Positions 32,617 to 44,948 are shown, counted from the stretch's first letter. The stretch: 64,000 bases of DNA from Castanea sativa (GCF_040712315.1 NC_134023.1:12843442-12907441), one strand, 5' to 3'. Translations and numbers: made by a program. Notes: generated by a model from the sequence alone, not told the origin.

Positions 32617-33358
32617 ATATATATATATATATAAAGAACCACATGCTTATTTTTCAATGGAATGACAAATTGTTGATCTTCTTGAGTGTATTTGAGTTTG
32701 ATGCACTTGCATAATCTAATTTTCATTGGCAATCTTCGAGCAATATCTAGATTTCCATTAACCTTTGGATATTGTTAAGATATAGTCTTGGAGTGATTGG
32801 TTTATATCGTGATTTAACTTTGGAAAGTTGTTATGGAACTTTTGAGATACCACCATATGTTATTTATATATTACCAAAAGTTTTATCTTTAAGAAATTAA
32901 GACATTGTTGAAAGCATGAACTTAACTGTTGAATTTTATGCCTAATTATGGTTCTTGAGATTAATTAGAATAGGAAAATGGGTTGATATGAATTATTGAG
33001 AGTTGCCTTGTTAGTGCAAGGTTCCTGCCGAAAGTTTAGTTTCAAACATATGTTGAGTGCATATGAAGTTATACTTGATGTTAGCACCCTTTTATAACAT
33101 TTTTAGCATTTTGGTTCCAAAGTTATCGGATGGTGTAAATTAATGACTCTTGAAAGGGAATCTGCAAAGTGCAACGTCGAATGATAATAGCAATGGCAAA
33201 CAAATGTACCTCATTTTGTTGATTTATCTCATTTCAGTTTTCTTGTTACATTCTTTCTTCCTTGGGATTAGCTTTTGCGGTACTAATTTACTCCAATTAT
33301 ATAATGAGAAATATTACTTTACATGGTACTTATATAATTCCAACAAATGTACCACAAT
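31424..33358. other. Spacer with microsatellites and a transposon end
   Basis: A (TA)n run followed by poly-T lies at 31518-31596 and a (CT)n(TA)n run at 32578-32633. At about 31873 the motif gagcatccacaatagtgg is a frequent start of plant DNA transposons, but the inverted partner was not found. Open frames here are short and unsupported. Confidence 0.45.
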
Positions 33359-33704
33359 CAGTGATGGGACTATACTTGGACTTGGGGGGAGCAGTGCCCC
33401 CCTCCCCCAAAAAAATTTTCATTTTTTTTTATAGTATATGTATGTGTATTAAATTTAGCAATTCGTTTCAATAAATTTGTTATTTGCCACCCTCCAAAAT
33501 ATTATTGATCTTTTTAAAGGCTATAAAAAATATTATTGATCTAAAATCTGAAATAAATTTAACAAGCTCAACAACAAAATTTACCAATATCAATTTTAAG
33601 CCCAAACAACACCCCAAAACAAACCCACACAAGACACAAACAAAAAATAATATAAAATAAAAAACTCCTAAGCCAATTCTAACTAGTCTAAGTGAACACC
33701 CACA

Positions 33705-34365
33705 TAGGGATGGCAATGTGGCGGGGAGGGGCGCAGCCTAAGGATGGGGTCTTCGTCCCTGCCCCGCATGGTTTTGTCTTGCCCCATCCTAGCCCCGCCC
33801 TGCATGACGGGGAAAACTTTCTCACCTCATCCCCGCCCCTTGGGGACCCACAAAGCCCCGCCCCACCCTGTAAAATTTTACTTTTTGTTAATTTGTCTTA
33901 CAACTAGTACAATTTTTTTAATGAAACCTATTTCATTAATAAAAATATACTTGAAATTACAACTAAATTTATTCCATCAAATTTAATCAATTTTTAGAAA
34001 AAAATTGAATAATATATCTTAGTGTTTAAGAAAACAATCACAAAAAAAAAAAATAATAATAATAATAATAAATCTCATAGTATAACACATAACAAAAGAA
34101 ATGCAAAGAATCACATTAAGTAGAATAAAATAAGCTAATATTGATATGTTTGTTTAAATAGTAAGGTTTTAAGGTATGAAAAATTTACAATTATAACTCT
34201 TAGCAACGCGAGGCAGGGTGGGGTAGGTCTAAAAAGTCTATACCCATCCCCGCCCTGCCCCGTGGTGTGGGGATAAAATCTTGCCCCATACCCGCCCCAC
34301 CACCTTTTTGGGGTGGGAAAAACTCGCATGAGGCGAAGCGGAACGGGGCAGAATTGTCATATCTG
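33705..34365. mobile_element. GC-rich hAT-like MITE
   Basis: The ends are TAGGGATGGCAATGTGGCGG and, inverted, CAGATATGACAATTCTGCCC. Next to each end is a GGGGCGGGG-type block of inverted orientation (33720-33880 and 34205-34320). TAGGGATGGCAA is a frequent hAT end in plants and recurs at 50028. No clear target duplication is seen. Confidence 0.55.
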
Positions 34366-34451
34366 GACTCATCTGACAACACACAAGACACCCAAAAAAA
34401 TGTTTTTTTTTTTTAAAAAGGTTTTTTTTTTTTTAAAAACTTAACTTTCTA

Positions 34452-34627
34452 TTGAGAAGTGCTACGTCAACAACATTTTCAAGATAAATCACACGCAGTA
34501 AGTTGTTATTGGTTCTAATTTGAATCCACAACTTAAATTACTTATTTACCAATTCATAATAACCAATAATAACTCACCACTTACAATTTGTTGTAAAAAT
34601 ATTGTAGACATAACATTTCTTTTCTAG
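34452..34627. mobile_element. Fold-back MITE, copy 4
   Basis: The ends ttgagaagtgctacgtcaac and gtagacataacatttctttt are imperfect inverted repeats. Internal motifs agttgttattggttctaatt and acaatttgttgtaaaaatat match copies at 17978 and 37713. Confidence 0.6.
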
Positions 34628-34718
34628 ATGAATGCTTATTTGGAGCTTCAAAAAAAAAAAAATTGTTTGTACTTTTGCCTCCCTAACTTCAAGTCCTGGC
34701 TCTATTCCTGACCACAAT

Positions 34719-35554
34719 TTCTTCTTGATTTTAGTTTCCTCTCAGTATAACTTTTAATGTATTACATGTCCTATTATAATTTTTGTACTTCTTTCTTATA
34801 TAGTAAAATTAATGTCTTATTTAATGGTGCAATGTCTAAGTACTTCAACACTCAAATCATTATGTTTTGACTTTGTGTTATAAGTGGATTCTAAAGCTAA
34901 CCTTAATTGTTAATATTTTGTTAGTATGGGCCTCGCTCGTGCAACCCAAACTAATAATCTCTGTATAACTACTCAAACACCAACTTGGATTTTTTTTTTT
35001 TTTTTTGAGAGAAAAAAAGGCTTGTAACAGACCAATAAAAGACAAAATGGCATTTTGCTACTCCGGTTTTGATGTTAAAAATCATGAAAATCTCTTCATA
35101 CTCCCTCTAGAGTATTATATATTTTCTATGATGAGTCAAAAGCCAATTAAATTGATATAAAGTGAAATTTGGTACAATATTCATGTTTTTGTCATCATCA
35201 AATGATAACAGTCAACTCAATTTATCCCCTCATAGACTAAAGTAAACACGTGTAAGCATTAATCTCAAAATAGTTTGCTCATGGATAATTTGAGCCAAAA
35301 AAGACATTTGCTAGGTATCTCCACCATGAGATTTAATGGAAAAGAGACAAAAATCTTCACATATAAATAATATAAATTCAAGATCAACATAGATTAGGTC
35401 ACATGTTATATGTCATTCATTGAATACCAAATTTTGCACCTCTTTACCACCAGTATAAACTTGATCACTTCACACAATGATCAATCTTGCTCTCGCTTTA
35501 CATCTTATCAATCCCAAAATGGAAAAATAATTTTCTAAAATTAAAAAAAAAGAA
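34719..35554. other. Spacer without recognised features
   Basis: AT-rich; no gene, RNA gene or repeat end recognised. Confidence 0.4.
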
Positions 35555-37325
35555 GGTGAAAATACTATTTTCATTCCTATATTTTCACCTCATTTCTACT
35601 TTGTTATTTAGTCCCTAAAATAAAATTTTTTTAAAAAAAAACGTGTTTTATTTTAGTTCCTACCGTCATCTCACTAACAAAAATTGTCTACGTGGCAAAC
35701 AGAGTGTACAGTTGGCACACTAAATGCTAACGTCAACATTAAAATAATAAGAAAATTTTTTATTTAGCATTTTAAAAATGCCATGTCTTTTAAAATTAAA
35801 ATATTAATTTATTAATTTTAACTCAATAAAAAAAAAAGAAATAAACAGAAATAAAAATTAAAAATCATTAAATTGAGATTTAGATTTAGCTCGAGTAAGA
35901 ACCATAAAGACACAAACTCAGAAAATTCAAAACCCAAAAACATCAGTCACATATCTCCAAAAAAAAAAAAAAAAAATTCAAATCCAGGTCAACACAAAAT
36001 TAAATGCAAATAAAACCCCTCACATGACACCAAAACATCATAGGCTGATCAATTGTTTTCTATTTTCACACCACACGGCCACACTTTCAGCTCAAACTTT
36101 TTCTCTCTTGGCTCAAACTTTATCTCTCTAAGTTCTTGGGATCTTGGTTTGATGGGTTTGATATGGGTTAGAAAGAGAGAGGCTGAGTCGGTTTGATCTA
36201 GGTTAGAGAGAGATGTTGAGATCAGTTACGTTGTCACGGCATGGCTAGCGGCGACATGTGGGTTAAGATCAACCAAATGGGGAGTGATTTTAAGAACTGT
36301 GGCGGTCGGGTTCTGGTTTTTATTTTCCTGCGTAATCTGGGTTTTTTCTCTCATCTCACATTAGATGTTTTTGGGTTTTGAATTTTCTGGGTCTTGTTCT
36401 TGTCTGTTCTTCCTCAGTCTTTCTCTTTCTTTGACACACTCTCTGTCTGAAAGCTCTTTGTGGGAGTGTCAATGGTGGATCTGAAGTTAACATTTCTGAA
36501 GGTATAATTGGTTCTGAAATCAGAGCTCCTTGAAGACTCTGCTTTTGAGTGGATAGATGATACTCGTCAATGGGTTGAGCTGGTTCATTTCCTTTCCATC
36601 TCATATTCCTATAATGTTTCTCATTTGCTTTCTCATAATTCAAGCTCTTCTTTTTGCTCTTTCATATTTCATAAAGTTTCTATTTTTTTCATGGCGTTGA
36701 TTATTATTTTTACTTTATAGGAAGCTATAAGTTCAGATGCCATTCCTTACATGTTATCCACATTTTTTGCTTGAAACTAAGAAACCCCAAAAAATCAATC
36801 AATGAGAATGACTGTGTTTTGAATGGCTAGTACGAGAGATTTGGGTTAACTGATATTGTTAAAAGAGTCTTTGGAAAACATTGAGATGGTAAATGGTAAT
36901 ATGCATGTACTAAGAACTAAGAATTGTAGATCTGATGTTAATTTTTTGGGTTTTAAATTTTCCGGGTTTGTGTTCTTGCTCAAATGTTTAATGTGTTCAT
37001 GTTTAATTTATCAATTTTATCTGGGTTTGTCAAGATTGTTGGCATGAATTCTAATGTGTTCATGTTTAATCTAATGTGGATCTGAAGTTTAATTTTGTAT
37101 TCTTATTTTCTGGGTTTGTAATTTTTGGTTTTTAATTTTGTGATCTTAGATTAGGGTTTGTATTCTTGTGGTTTTTGTTCAAAATAAACTTAGATCTTAA
37201 TTTATGTAATTTTTTTGGATTTAATTCTATATTTAATTTTTTTTATTTAGTTAAAATTTGATAAATTAATTTTAAGAATTTAGGTGCTAATTTGGCATCT
37301 TTTTAATGGCATATAAATTTTTTTA

Positions 37326-37693
37326 GGGTAAATTACGTATTTGATCCCTATTCTATACATCATATTTCAATTTGATCCCTAACCTTTTAATTGTGTCAAT
37401 TTGGTCCCTAACCTTTCTTTACCGTGTCAATTTAATCCTTACAGTTATCTTTTGGATGAAAATTAATGACATGTCTAATGGCCAAAATAAAAAATTAGCT
37501 TCTATTGATGTGATAATAAACTAAAATTTTATTTTGGCTATTTGCTATGTAAACAATTTTCATCTAATATATAATGGCAAAGACTAAATTGACACGACAT
37601 TAAAAGGTTAAGGATCAAATTGACACAATTGAAAGGTTAAGGACCAAATTGAAATATGGTGTAAAGGCTAGGGACTAAAGATGTAGTTTACCC
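37326..37693. mobile_element. Nested MITE with long inverted repeats (368 bp)
   Basis: The left end gggtaaattacgtatttgat and, inverted, the right end gggtaaactacatctttagt begin arms of more than 120 bp, each with aatttgatccctaacctttt-like units. The flanks attttttta and attttttat agree at seven of nine positions, which points to a small Mutator-type MITE. It sits inside the element at 35555-38096. Confidence 0.65.
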
Positions 37694-37712
37694 ATTTTTT
37701 ATTATTATTTTA

Positions 37713-37893
37713 AGAGAAGTGTTACGTCCATAACATTTTTACAACATTTTCACAACAAATCACCGGTGGTTAGTTGTTATTGGTTCAAATTTAAACTCAA
37801 CACTGAGATTACTTTTTTAATCCAACAATAACAACTAGTAACAACCTGTCACTTAGAATTTGTTGTAAAAATATTGTGAACATATCATTTCTC
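37713..37893. mobile_element. Fold-back MITE, copy 5
   Basis: The ends gagaagtgttacgtccataa and gtgaacatatcatttctc are inverted. It shares attcaaattt, aacaactagtaacaacctgt and aatttgttgtaaaaatattg motifs with the other copies, and is nested in the Mutator-like element beside the 37326 MITE. Confidence 0.6.
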
Positions 37894-38096
37894 TTATTTT
37901 AATGGCTACGTCAGTATTTAGTGTGCCAACTATACACTCCGTTTGCCATGTAGACAATTTCCATTAATGAGATGACGTTAGGGATTAAAATAGAACACGT
38001 TTTTTTAATTTTTTGGACTAAATTTGGTAAAATTAAAAAGTAAGGATTAAAGTGGAAATGAGGTGAAAATTTAGGCACGAAAATAGTATTTTCGCC

Positions 38097-38260
38097 ATTA
38101 AAAAATATAGCAATTACATAGTAAATTCTATAGCATCCCAATAAGCATACACACATGAGCATAATAGTTACATATTGACATATATAATTATTTCTTGTGG
38201 TGAATTAGACTAATACATTATATCTTATTATGCTCATCAACAATACAATGATCAACTACT

Positions 38261-38306
<46 letters not shown>

Positions 38307-38780
38307 TCACCAAATTTATTTTCATAGAATTAACACGAAACGAATTATATATGTCAATATGTTACTATTGTTGGTTAATTCTAAGCATGAGGTATTTGTC
38401 AAAGTATACGAAACAATATGAACATAAGGTCTATGTCAAAATTGATGTCAACAAACAAGTTGGATTCTATATTTTTAGATAAACTGAAGTAAACAAATGA
38501 AGAAAAAGAACACATGCGCTTAGGTTCATTCATATCCAATAACCCGACAATGTAATTCCTCAAATTAATTGAAAAGAATACTTGAAAATTCATATCCAAT
38601 GATCCATCTTCAAATTACTTGAGAATTCATATCCAATAACCCATCTTCAAATTACTTGAAAATTCATATCCAATAACCTATCCTAAATTACTTGAAAACT
38701 ATTACATGAAAATCTATAGATGTCATCAAACCCATATTCCCAAAGGCTTAAATTGTCTTAGCACTAGTTATAGGAATTAT
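38097..38780. other. Spacer with (TA)n and short tandem repeats
   Basis: A (TA)n run lies at 38264-38300. Near 38586-38695 the phrase aattcatatccaataaccc and its variants repeat about four times at 40-50 bp spacing, a small local tandem array. No gene is supported. Confidence 0.55.
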
Positions 38781-39665
38781 GACCCACTCAAGCTGTGCTG
38801 CATCTTCTTTATCAATGGGACAAGGTAGTAGTTTAAAAAAAAAAAAAACTCCCAGACTTTAAGTCAAAAATGTGAAGGTAGTTATCAAACTACCTCAAAT
38901 GATAGATTGCATTGGGCTTAACTCCTTTTGCTGCAACACAACATATAGCCGAATTGTTCAAACCCACGTATACAGAGAAAAAAACTATCTGCTCTCCTAA
39001 GTCATGAACTGGCACCAATTCGTGCGTAGAAAAATCCATTTTGAAAATCAAAAAACAAAAAACCAAATTTGGATTTTCTGCCAAACTCATCTTCACAATA
39101 TATAGCAGCTCATTATCAGAGTCAACAAGATAATCTTTTGTCAAGTAATCTCGAGATGATTTAAGAAAGTTGTTTCTGGTAACTTCTATAAACTGAAGAT
39201 CTGTTCCTACGATCTGAGCACTAAACAATGCATATCTAGGAGGATGGCATCCAACTTAGTCAGAAAATAAATACTCCCTCCAAAAATTGTCGCAGCAGCT
39301 ATTTGAGTCACTCGCTCAGACTCAAACAATTGTTTCTTAAAATCTCTATCTCCAGGCTTGCAATGGAAGAATTCAAATGTCACAATGAAAAATACGTAAC
39401 AATCATCAGTGGAATCAGCCGACACTGAAGAAAGGAGGCAAATATCAGAAATGTGGTAGTGTTCCATCATCGGAAGTGGCACCACCTCTTTAGTTATCAA
39501 AATTCAGCAAAGAAACAAACATGGGCTCATCCTTCAAAACCAGCCATTGGTTTCTAGTAGCACATACGAACTTCTTGTGCATCTCCAGAATACTGCATGT
39601 GAAACACTGACTCTCTAGAATATTGCTACTGTATTGGCTGTCTACAATTGGATATCACACATCAA
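38781..39665 (-). pseudogene. DUF295 (KIB1-4 beta-propeller) gene fragment, left arm of the inverted repeat
   Basis: Read on the minus strand, this arm encodes the same DUF295 sequence as the right arm but is broken. One open piece spans 39500-39207 and a second 39228-38890. They are separated by a small insertion near 39235, where the right arm reads straight through LDAIYALFNAQ. The recognisable blocks include ADSTDDCYVFF, FHCKPGD and NPNLVF. It has no F-box. As the mirror image of 39709-40580, it gives the locus its palindromic form. Confidence 0.75.
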
Positions 39666-40532
39666 CTGGATGGCACATTGACTCTCTATACAGATAGTCA
39701 AACCTTTGTTGATGTGTGTCATCCAGTTGTAAACAGTCAGTACAGTAGCAATATTCTTAAGAGTCAGTGTTTCACATGCAGTATTCCAGAGATGCACAAG
39801 AAGTTCGTATGTGCTACTAGAAACCAATGGTTGGTTTTGAAGGATGAGTCCATGTTTGTTTCTCTGCTGAATTTGATAACTAAGGAGGTGGTGCCGCTTC
39901 CGATGATGGAACACTGCCACATTTTTTATATCTGCCTCCTTTCTTCAGCGCCGGCTGATTCCACTGATGATTGTTACGTATTTTTCGTTGTGACATTTGA
40001 ATTCTTCCATTGCAAGCCTGGAGATAGAGAATTCAAAGAACAATTGTTTGAGTTTGAGCGAGTGACTCAAATAGCTACTGCGACAATTTTTGGAGGGAGT
40101 ATTTATTTTCTGACTAAGTTAGATGCCATCTATGCGTTGTTTAATGCTCAGATCATAAGAACAGATCTTCAGTTTATAGAAGTTACAAGAAACGACTTTC
40201 TAAAACCATCTCAAGATTACTTGACAGAAGATTATCTTGTTGACTCTAATAATGAGCTACTATATATTGTGAAGATGAGTTTGGCAAAAAATCCAAATTT
40301 GGTTTTTCGTTTTTTGATTTTCAGAATGGATTTTTCTACGCACGAATGGGTATTAGTTCATGACTTAGGGGAGTGGACAATTTTTTTCTCTGTATACGTG
40401 GGTTTGAACAACTCAGCTATATGTTGTGTTGCAGCAAAAGGAGTTAAGCCCAATGCAATCTATTATTTGAGGTACTTTGATAACTACTTTCACATTTTTG
40501 ACTTAAAGTCTGGGAGTTTTTTTAAAAACTAA
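39648..40532 (+). CDS. DUF295 / KIB1-4 beta-propeller domain protein fragment, right arm
   Basis: An open frame of 294 codons, opened by a TTG rather than a convincing ATG. It carries the hallmarks of the plant DUF295 domain found in F-box proteins of the SKIP23/KIB type: NQWLVLKDESMFVSLLNLIT, then VVPLPMM, FFHCKPGDREF, FGGSIYFLTKLDAIYALF, DYLVDSNNELLYIV, the HEWVLVHDLGEWTIFFSVY strand pair and GVKPNAIYYLR. These would form blades of a beta-propeller that recruits substrates to SCF ubiquitin ligases. The F-box and the N-terminal part are absent, and the frame reaches into the hairpin loop at its 5' end. It is probably a duplicated fragment rather than a working gene; expression is unknown. 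Confidence 0.6.
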   Translation: MDITHQLDGTLTLYTDSQTFVDVCHPVVNSQYSSNILKSQCFTCSIPEMHKKFVCATRNQWLVLKDESMFVSLLNLITKEVVPLPMMEHCHIFYICLLSSAPADSTDDCYVFFVVTFEFFHCKPGDREFKEQLFEFERVTQIATATIFGGSIYFLTKLDAIYALFNAQIIRTDLQFIEVTRNDFLKPSQDYLTEDYLVDSNNELLYIVKMSLAKNPNLVFRFLIFRMDFSTHEWVLVHDLGEWTIFFSVYVGLNNSAICCVAAKGVKPNAIYYLRYFDNYFHIFDLKSGSFFKN

Positions 40533-40580
40533 TACCTTGTCCCATTGATAAAGAAGATGCAGCATAGCTTGAGTGGGCCA

Positions 40581-41844
40581 CTGCCACCACGCTCCACTGC
40601 CCACAGCTACTACCACAACCACCACACACAACCTCAACCCCCAACAACCAAAATCACACACCCTAACAGACTGAAAACCAAATTACAAGCCCAAACCTAA
40701 ATCACAAAACTAAAATCAAATCATAGAATCAAACACAAATCCAAACTAAAAATCCCTTATTTTCAAACCTTAACAACCAAAACCAAATGAAAAAAAAAAA
40801 AAAAAAATATCTCAATTTTCAATTCCCACACTTGCTAATCAAACAGGGAGCCAAAAAATAAAAACCAAGAAGGAAAATAGAAAGAGCTAAAGAGAAGAGA
40901 GTTCGGCCTTGAATTGAGAGAGAGAGATTCCCATCATGAAGTTGGTGGTGAGTGGTGGCGTGCTTGTGAAGATTGTCCATGGAGGTTTAGCCTTGGAGGA
41001 GAGGAGCTTAAGTTGAAAAATAGAGAGACAAAGTTGTTGGTATAGAGAGAAGTGAAAACTAAGAGAGGAGAGAGAAGAGAGGAGGAAAAAAGATTGAAAA
41101 AAAGACGGTGGAATAAAATATTGATTTTTAGTTTAACTTGTTGTTACAGTGAACTGTTATAGATAATAGCTCACTGTAGCTGAGTGCAAAAAATTATAGC
41201 ATTTGACATATTTGATGTAGTGTGTATTTTGTGTGTTCGTTATTATTAATAGCATTTTAGCATTCTTGATGTGAATACTCTAAGTGTTGTAATTATAAGA
41301 TCCCAAGATGGTGGAAGGCTATTTAAAATGGTAGCTACTTGCATTTTGTATAACACAGAATTATCGGTGTTAGCCAATTATTTGGCAGAAAGTTCCACTA
41401 TATTAATATGACCACCTAAATAATCACCTTCATTTATACGTGTACTATTAAATTTATCTGATAATAATTGAACATGCGTGTCAGATTTTGGTCCATATTT
41501 AGCTTTTAAGACTTCCACCAATCCCTTAGCAGTTTCTTTATCTTCAAACAGAAGGTACTATATTGTTTTTCATATGGTGTAATATAGAAGCTTTAGCAAG
41601 TAAGTCATACACTTCCCACTTATCTTTGGCTTTAATTTCCTCATGGTCATTTTTATCTATTGGTACATGTTTTTTTGTTGACAATGTATATAAAGTCATC
41701 TCATGCATTAATAAATATTTTATATGATGCTTCCATGATCGAAAACTAATGCCATTAATAATTTCAATACGATTAGAATCAAATGAGATATATAAAAATA
41801 AGTATAATGTGATAACAAAATAGAATTATTAAACACACCAAACT
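40581..41844. other. Spacer, likely decayed transposon
   Basis: A CCAC-rich stretch (40570-40640) and GA-rich stretch (40870-41095) lead to a segment ending agcattcttgatgtgaatactctaa near 41285. That looks like the inverted end of a DNA transposon of the gagcattcacat type. The left end was not located. No gene is supported. Confidence 0.4.
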
Positions 41845-42022
41845 TAGAGTCTGTTTGGGATCCGCTTATTTTGCTGAAATTGAAAACTTATTGCTAAAAG
41901 TACTGTAGCAAAATAATCTAAAAGCTAGCTGATTGTTTTTTGGTTGAAAGTACCGTAGCTGAAGCTTAAAGTGCTGAAAGTACTATAGCTAAAGCTGATA
42001 CTGTACCTTCCAAGTTATGTTC
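41845..42022. mobile_element. Tourist-like MITE-related fragment (copy D)
   Basis: It starts agagtctgtttgggatccg and has the family's gctgaaattgaaaact and tactgtagcaaaataat motifs, but the right end is unclear. Confidence 0.4.
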
Positions 42023-44948
42023 CATTAACCTTTCCTAAATAGACCACCATCATTTAAATAACATAAGTCCAAGTAACTGCCCATTATTACACACTCATAA
42101 GCATCTTTTCATTATTGCAATTCATTTAAATAGCCCAAGTAACATTGTGTACATAAGTCTCTGGAGGAAAAATAAACATTGTGAACATAAAAACATGCGA
42201 CAAATAAGAGTAACAATTTATCAATGAAAAATTTACCTACTATGGAGTTATCCTGCTGATGTGTGAAACTATTTTTGGATGTTGTGAGGACTGTGTAACT
42301 GTTTCTACAGAGGTAGAGGAGTTGTTTCTGTAGCTATATCTCTAAATCCAACAATCGAATTCTCTATTTGCAAAAAGGCCCTTCCTAGCTATTATATGGT
42401 GGAGAATCTAATGCCCCTGTGATGACTAATGATTTAGCCTCAAGCAAACTGCGATTGAAACATACTTCAAATTATAAATTTTGATAAGTAATTACATGAA
42501 ATTGTTTGTCTAGTGGGTAGAGCTAATCTCAATAAGCAAAAAAATAAAAATAAAATCCTAAGACTATGGGACACAAATAAGTATAATTAACAATTTAGAA
42601 TAATAGAATCTTATTTAGCATGTCCATTCCCATCATTGGAACACTAGTGGCCTCCATAAACTGTATACTAAAAGAAAGCGGGGAGACATGTCATAGCCTA
42701 TCTTTGCAACCAAACCCAAAGTTTCCCAACTCATTTTTTGGTTGATTTGAAGTCAGAGACAGTGAGATCTAGTAGGACAATTGATGTTTAGCTTAAATCA
42801 CTTCCATTTCCCAAGCCAAACATGTCTTCAACACCACTTGCCACCCTCTTTCTTCGCTCAACAATCATCTCTGAATATGCCTTATAAAAGAGAATGATTC
42901 AAAATTACTTTCCTTCATTTCTTCTTTTTGTTTCTGTTTCTCTAAATGCAAATACTAGAACAGCTAATCCAAATTCTATTTCTTTCTAAAATTCCAAAAG
43001 GAAACAAACGGTATGTGAACATGTTTTAAAGAATCCTAAGCAGATTTATGTCTATCTATTTCATGGTTCTTGATCATTCCCCCTAAATTCTTAGCAAGGG
43101 AATAACATGATTATTGTGAATAACTATTCAACTTAATCTATGGTTTGCATGAAATAATAACAAGGTTATCAACAACAGGCCTTGGAAGGGCTAGCACAAC
43201 AATTTGACCATCTCCTTGAAAGCCTTAAAGCCCGAACTAAAACATTGAAACTGGACTTTCCCAGGTTTGCAGGGCAAAATCTTTCTACTTGAATATATTC
43301 TTTCTTCCGCAAAAAGGTTGTAACATGACCAAAATTACAAACCAAAAAAAAGCAACAAAAATGATACAACTACGTCACAATAGAGTTCAATAGATATATA
43401 GTTATGATGGAAAGAGTCAAGCAAAGTTATTAGTTTACATATTGTTCTGTGCAACCTTGGGCAGTGATATAATGTAAGAACAAAACCCAACATCTCTATA
43501 GCTATTTCACACCTTTCTAACACTACAGAAAATTCATACAGCACAGACAAGAAAACAAGAGTAAAAGGAGAGACCAAAAATTGTACTAATAAACAGGGAC
43601 ACTTCTTAACAAAAGGCTAATAAGTTCCCTAGCCTTGATCATAATATATGAGTCCCTATCTTTCTGACACACAGAGAAGAGAGAATCATGAAATTAATCT
43701 TTCAAATGTAAAACAATGAAAAATAGAAACTTCAGGTAGTATTTAGAGAGTGCCCAGTATGAATCAACAAGAGAAATATGATTTCATCATTAAAAGCAAG
43801 TACAACATGCAGTCCGTGGTTTTGTGACCTTTTCTAGATGCCTCATTGCCATTGGTTTTCTAGAACCAGGACACAAATGTTTTAAAAGAGAAACACTCAT
43901 ATGTATGCAAACAACTTCCATATACATGTCAAATCGTACATGTAAAGCATCTCGTCATGAATCAGTAAGTTCAGTCATTAGTAAATGTTATTTCAGCAAC
44001 TAAAATTCAAGAATCCCAGATTTATAATGTCATGAAGCCCTTTCAAGAACCAAAAAATCTTATGGATAATGGTTCATCGTTGCTTCAACAGATGTATCTT
44101 ATTTCCATAGATAGCTCATAGAGGCATTTTATCAAACAGTTAAGTGCATTTCAATTAGAGCCACTTGAACCGTAAAAAACATAAAATCTCCGAAAATATC
44201 TTTATAAAACTAAATCAACTCAGTTCACCAAACCTCACAATGACTCAAAAAATTGAAACCCACAACAACATTGCTATGCACAGTTTACCGATGGATACAT
44301 GCCCACATAGAAAAATATGAATGAAACCCACACAATCCAAATACAAACAAAGACAGGAAGACAAACCCACATAATTAAATGAAATACAGAGGAACCCACA
44401 GATAAGTCACACAAAAATACAAAACCCACAAACAAACCCATACAATTCCATTGATGTTTTGTTCATGTAAAATTCGGCCACACCCAACAAAAAGGGAAAA
44501 CACACCGACACATCAAAAAACTCCAAAAATTTAAATACAACTCACATGGGACTGACATCGGCATCTCTCCCTCACAGTGGCAGCATCAGCTTTATGTTTG
44601 ATATTCTCTCACAGCTAAGAAAATCACTGGTAAGGGTTTGTCCGAATAAAGGAATAAAGTGGTTGTTAGTGGGTTTGTGTATCAAATGCGAAGCATAAAT
44701 TTGGGCAGTTGGTGGTAGATGTAAAATTTAAGAGCTTGAGGAAGAAGATGGGGCATTGATGAGGAGGTTGGGCTGCCAGAATTGAAGAAGGTAGATCTTC
44801 CAAGATATGGCTGAAGAGAAAGCAATTTTTCAAAAAAACTGCATTTTTTCTTTCAGCTATGGGCCCCATGAATAGTGAAAAGGGACCCACAAAAATAACT
44901 AAAATGCTGAAAATGCAGCAAACTTTCAGTTATCTAAAAGCATGCTCC
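42023..44948. other. 2.9-kb stretch without a recognised gene
   Basis: I scanned both strands and found no protein family, RNA gene or repeat end. Open frames are below about 80 codons and look random. Base composition is slightly less AT-rich than flanking transposons, so unrecognised exons or an untranslated host transcript cannot be excluded. Confidence 0.4.

Larger units (their letters stand above)
33359..34710. mobile_element. hAT element with perfect 8-bp duplication and nested MITEs
   Basis: The left end is CAGTGATGGGACTATACTTG and the right end, inverted, CAGGAATAGAGCCAGGACTT. The flanks are accacaat on both sides (33351-33358 and 34711-34718), an exact 8-bp target duplication. No transposase is encoded. 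Two other insertions lie inside: a hAT-like GC-rich MITE at about 33705-34365 and a fold-back MITE at 34452-34627. Confidence 0.8.
35555..38096. mobile_element. Mutator-like element with long terminal inverted repeats
   Basis: Terminal inverted repeats of about 185 bp: the left arm (35555-35738) starts ggtgaaaatactattttc, and the right arm (37910-38096), inverted, starts ggcgaaaatactattttcg. Both continue through cacctcatttc, acgtgtt, gtctacatggcaaac-like and ttggcacactaaat segments. A 9-bp attaaaaaa follows the right end and occurs six bases before the left end, so the duplication is possible but not clean. No transposase is seen. About 36090-37060 may be captured host sequence, and two MITEs are nested at 37326 and 37713. 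Confidence 0.65.
38781..40580. repeat. 1.8-kb inverted duplication with short loop
   Basis: The left arm (38781-39665) and right arm (39709-40580) are inverted copies over about 870-885 bp, with roughly one difference per ten bases by eye and a few small indels. The outer ends match (gacccactcaagctgtgctg left; inverted right ggcccactcaagctatgctg). The inner ends converge on a loop of about 43 bases, 39666-39708. A transcript across it would fold into a long hairpin. Confidence 0.85.
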
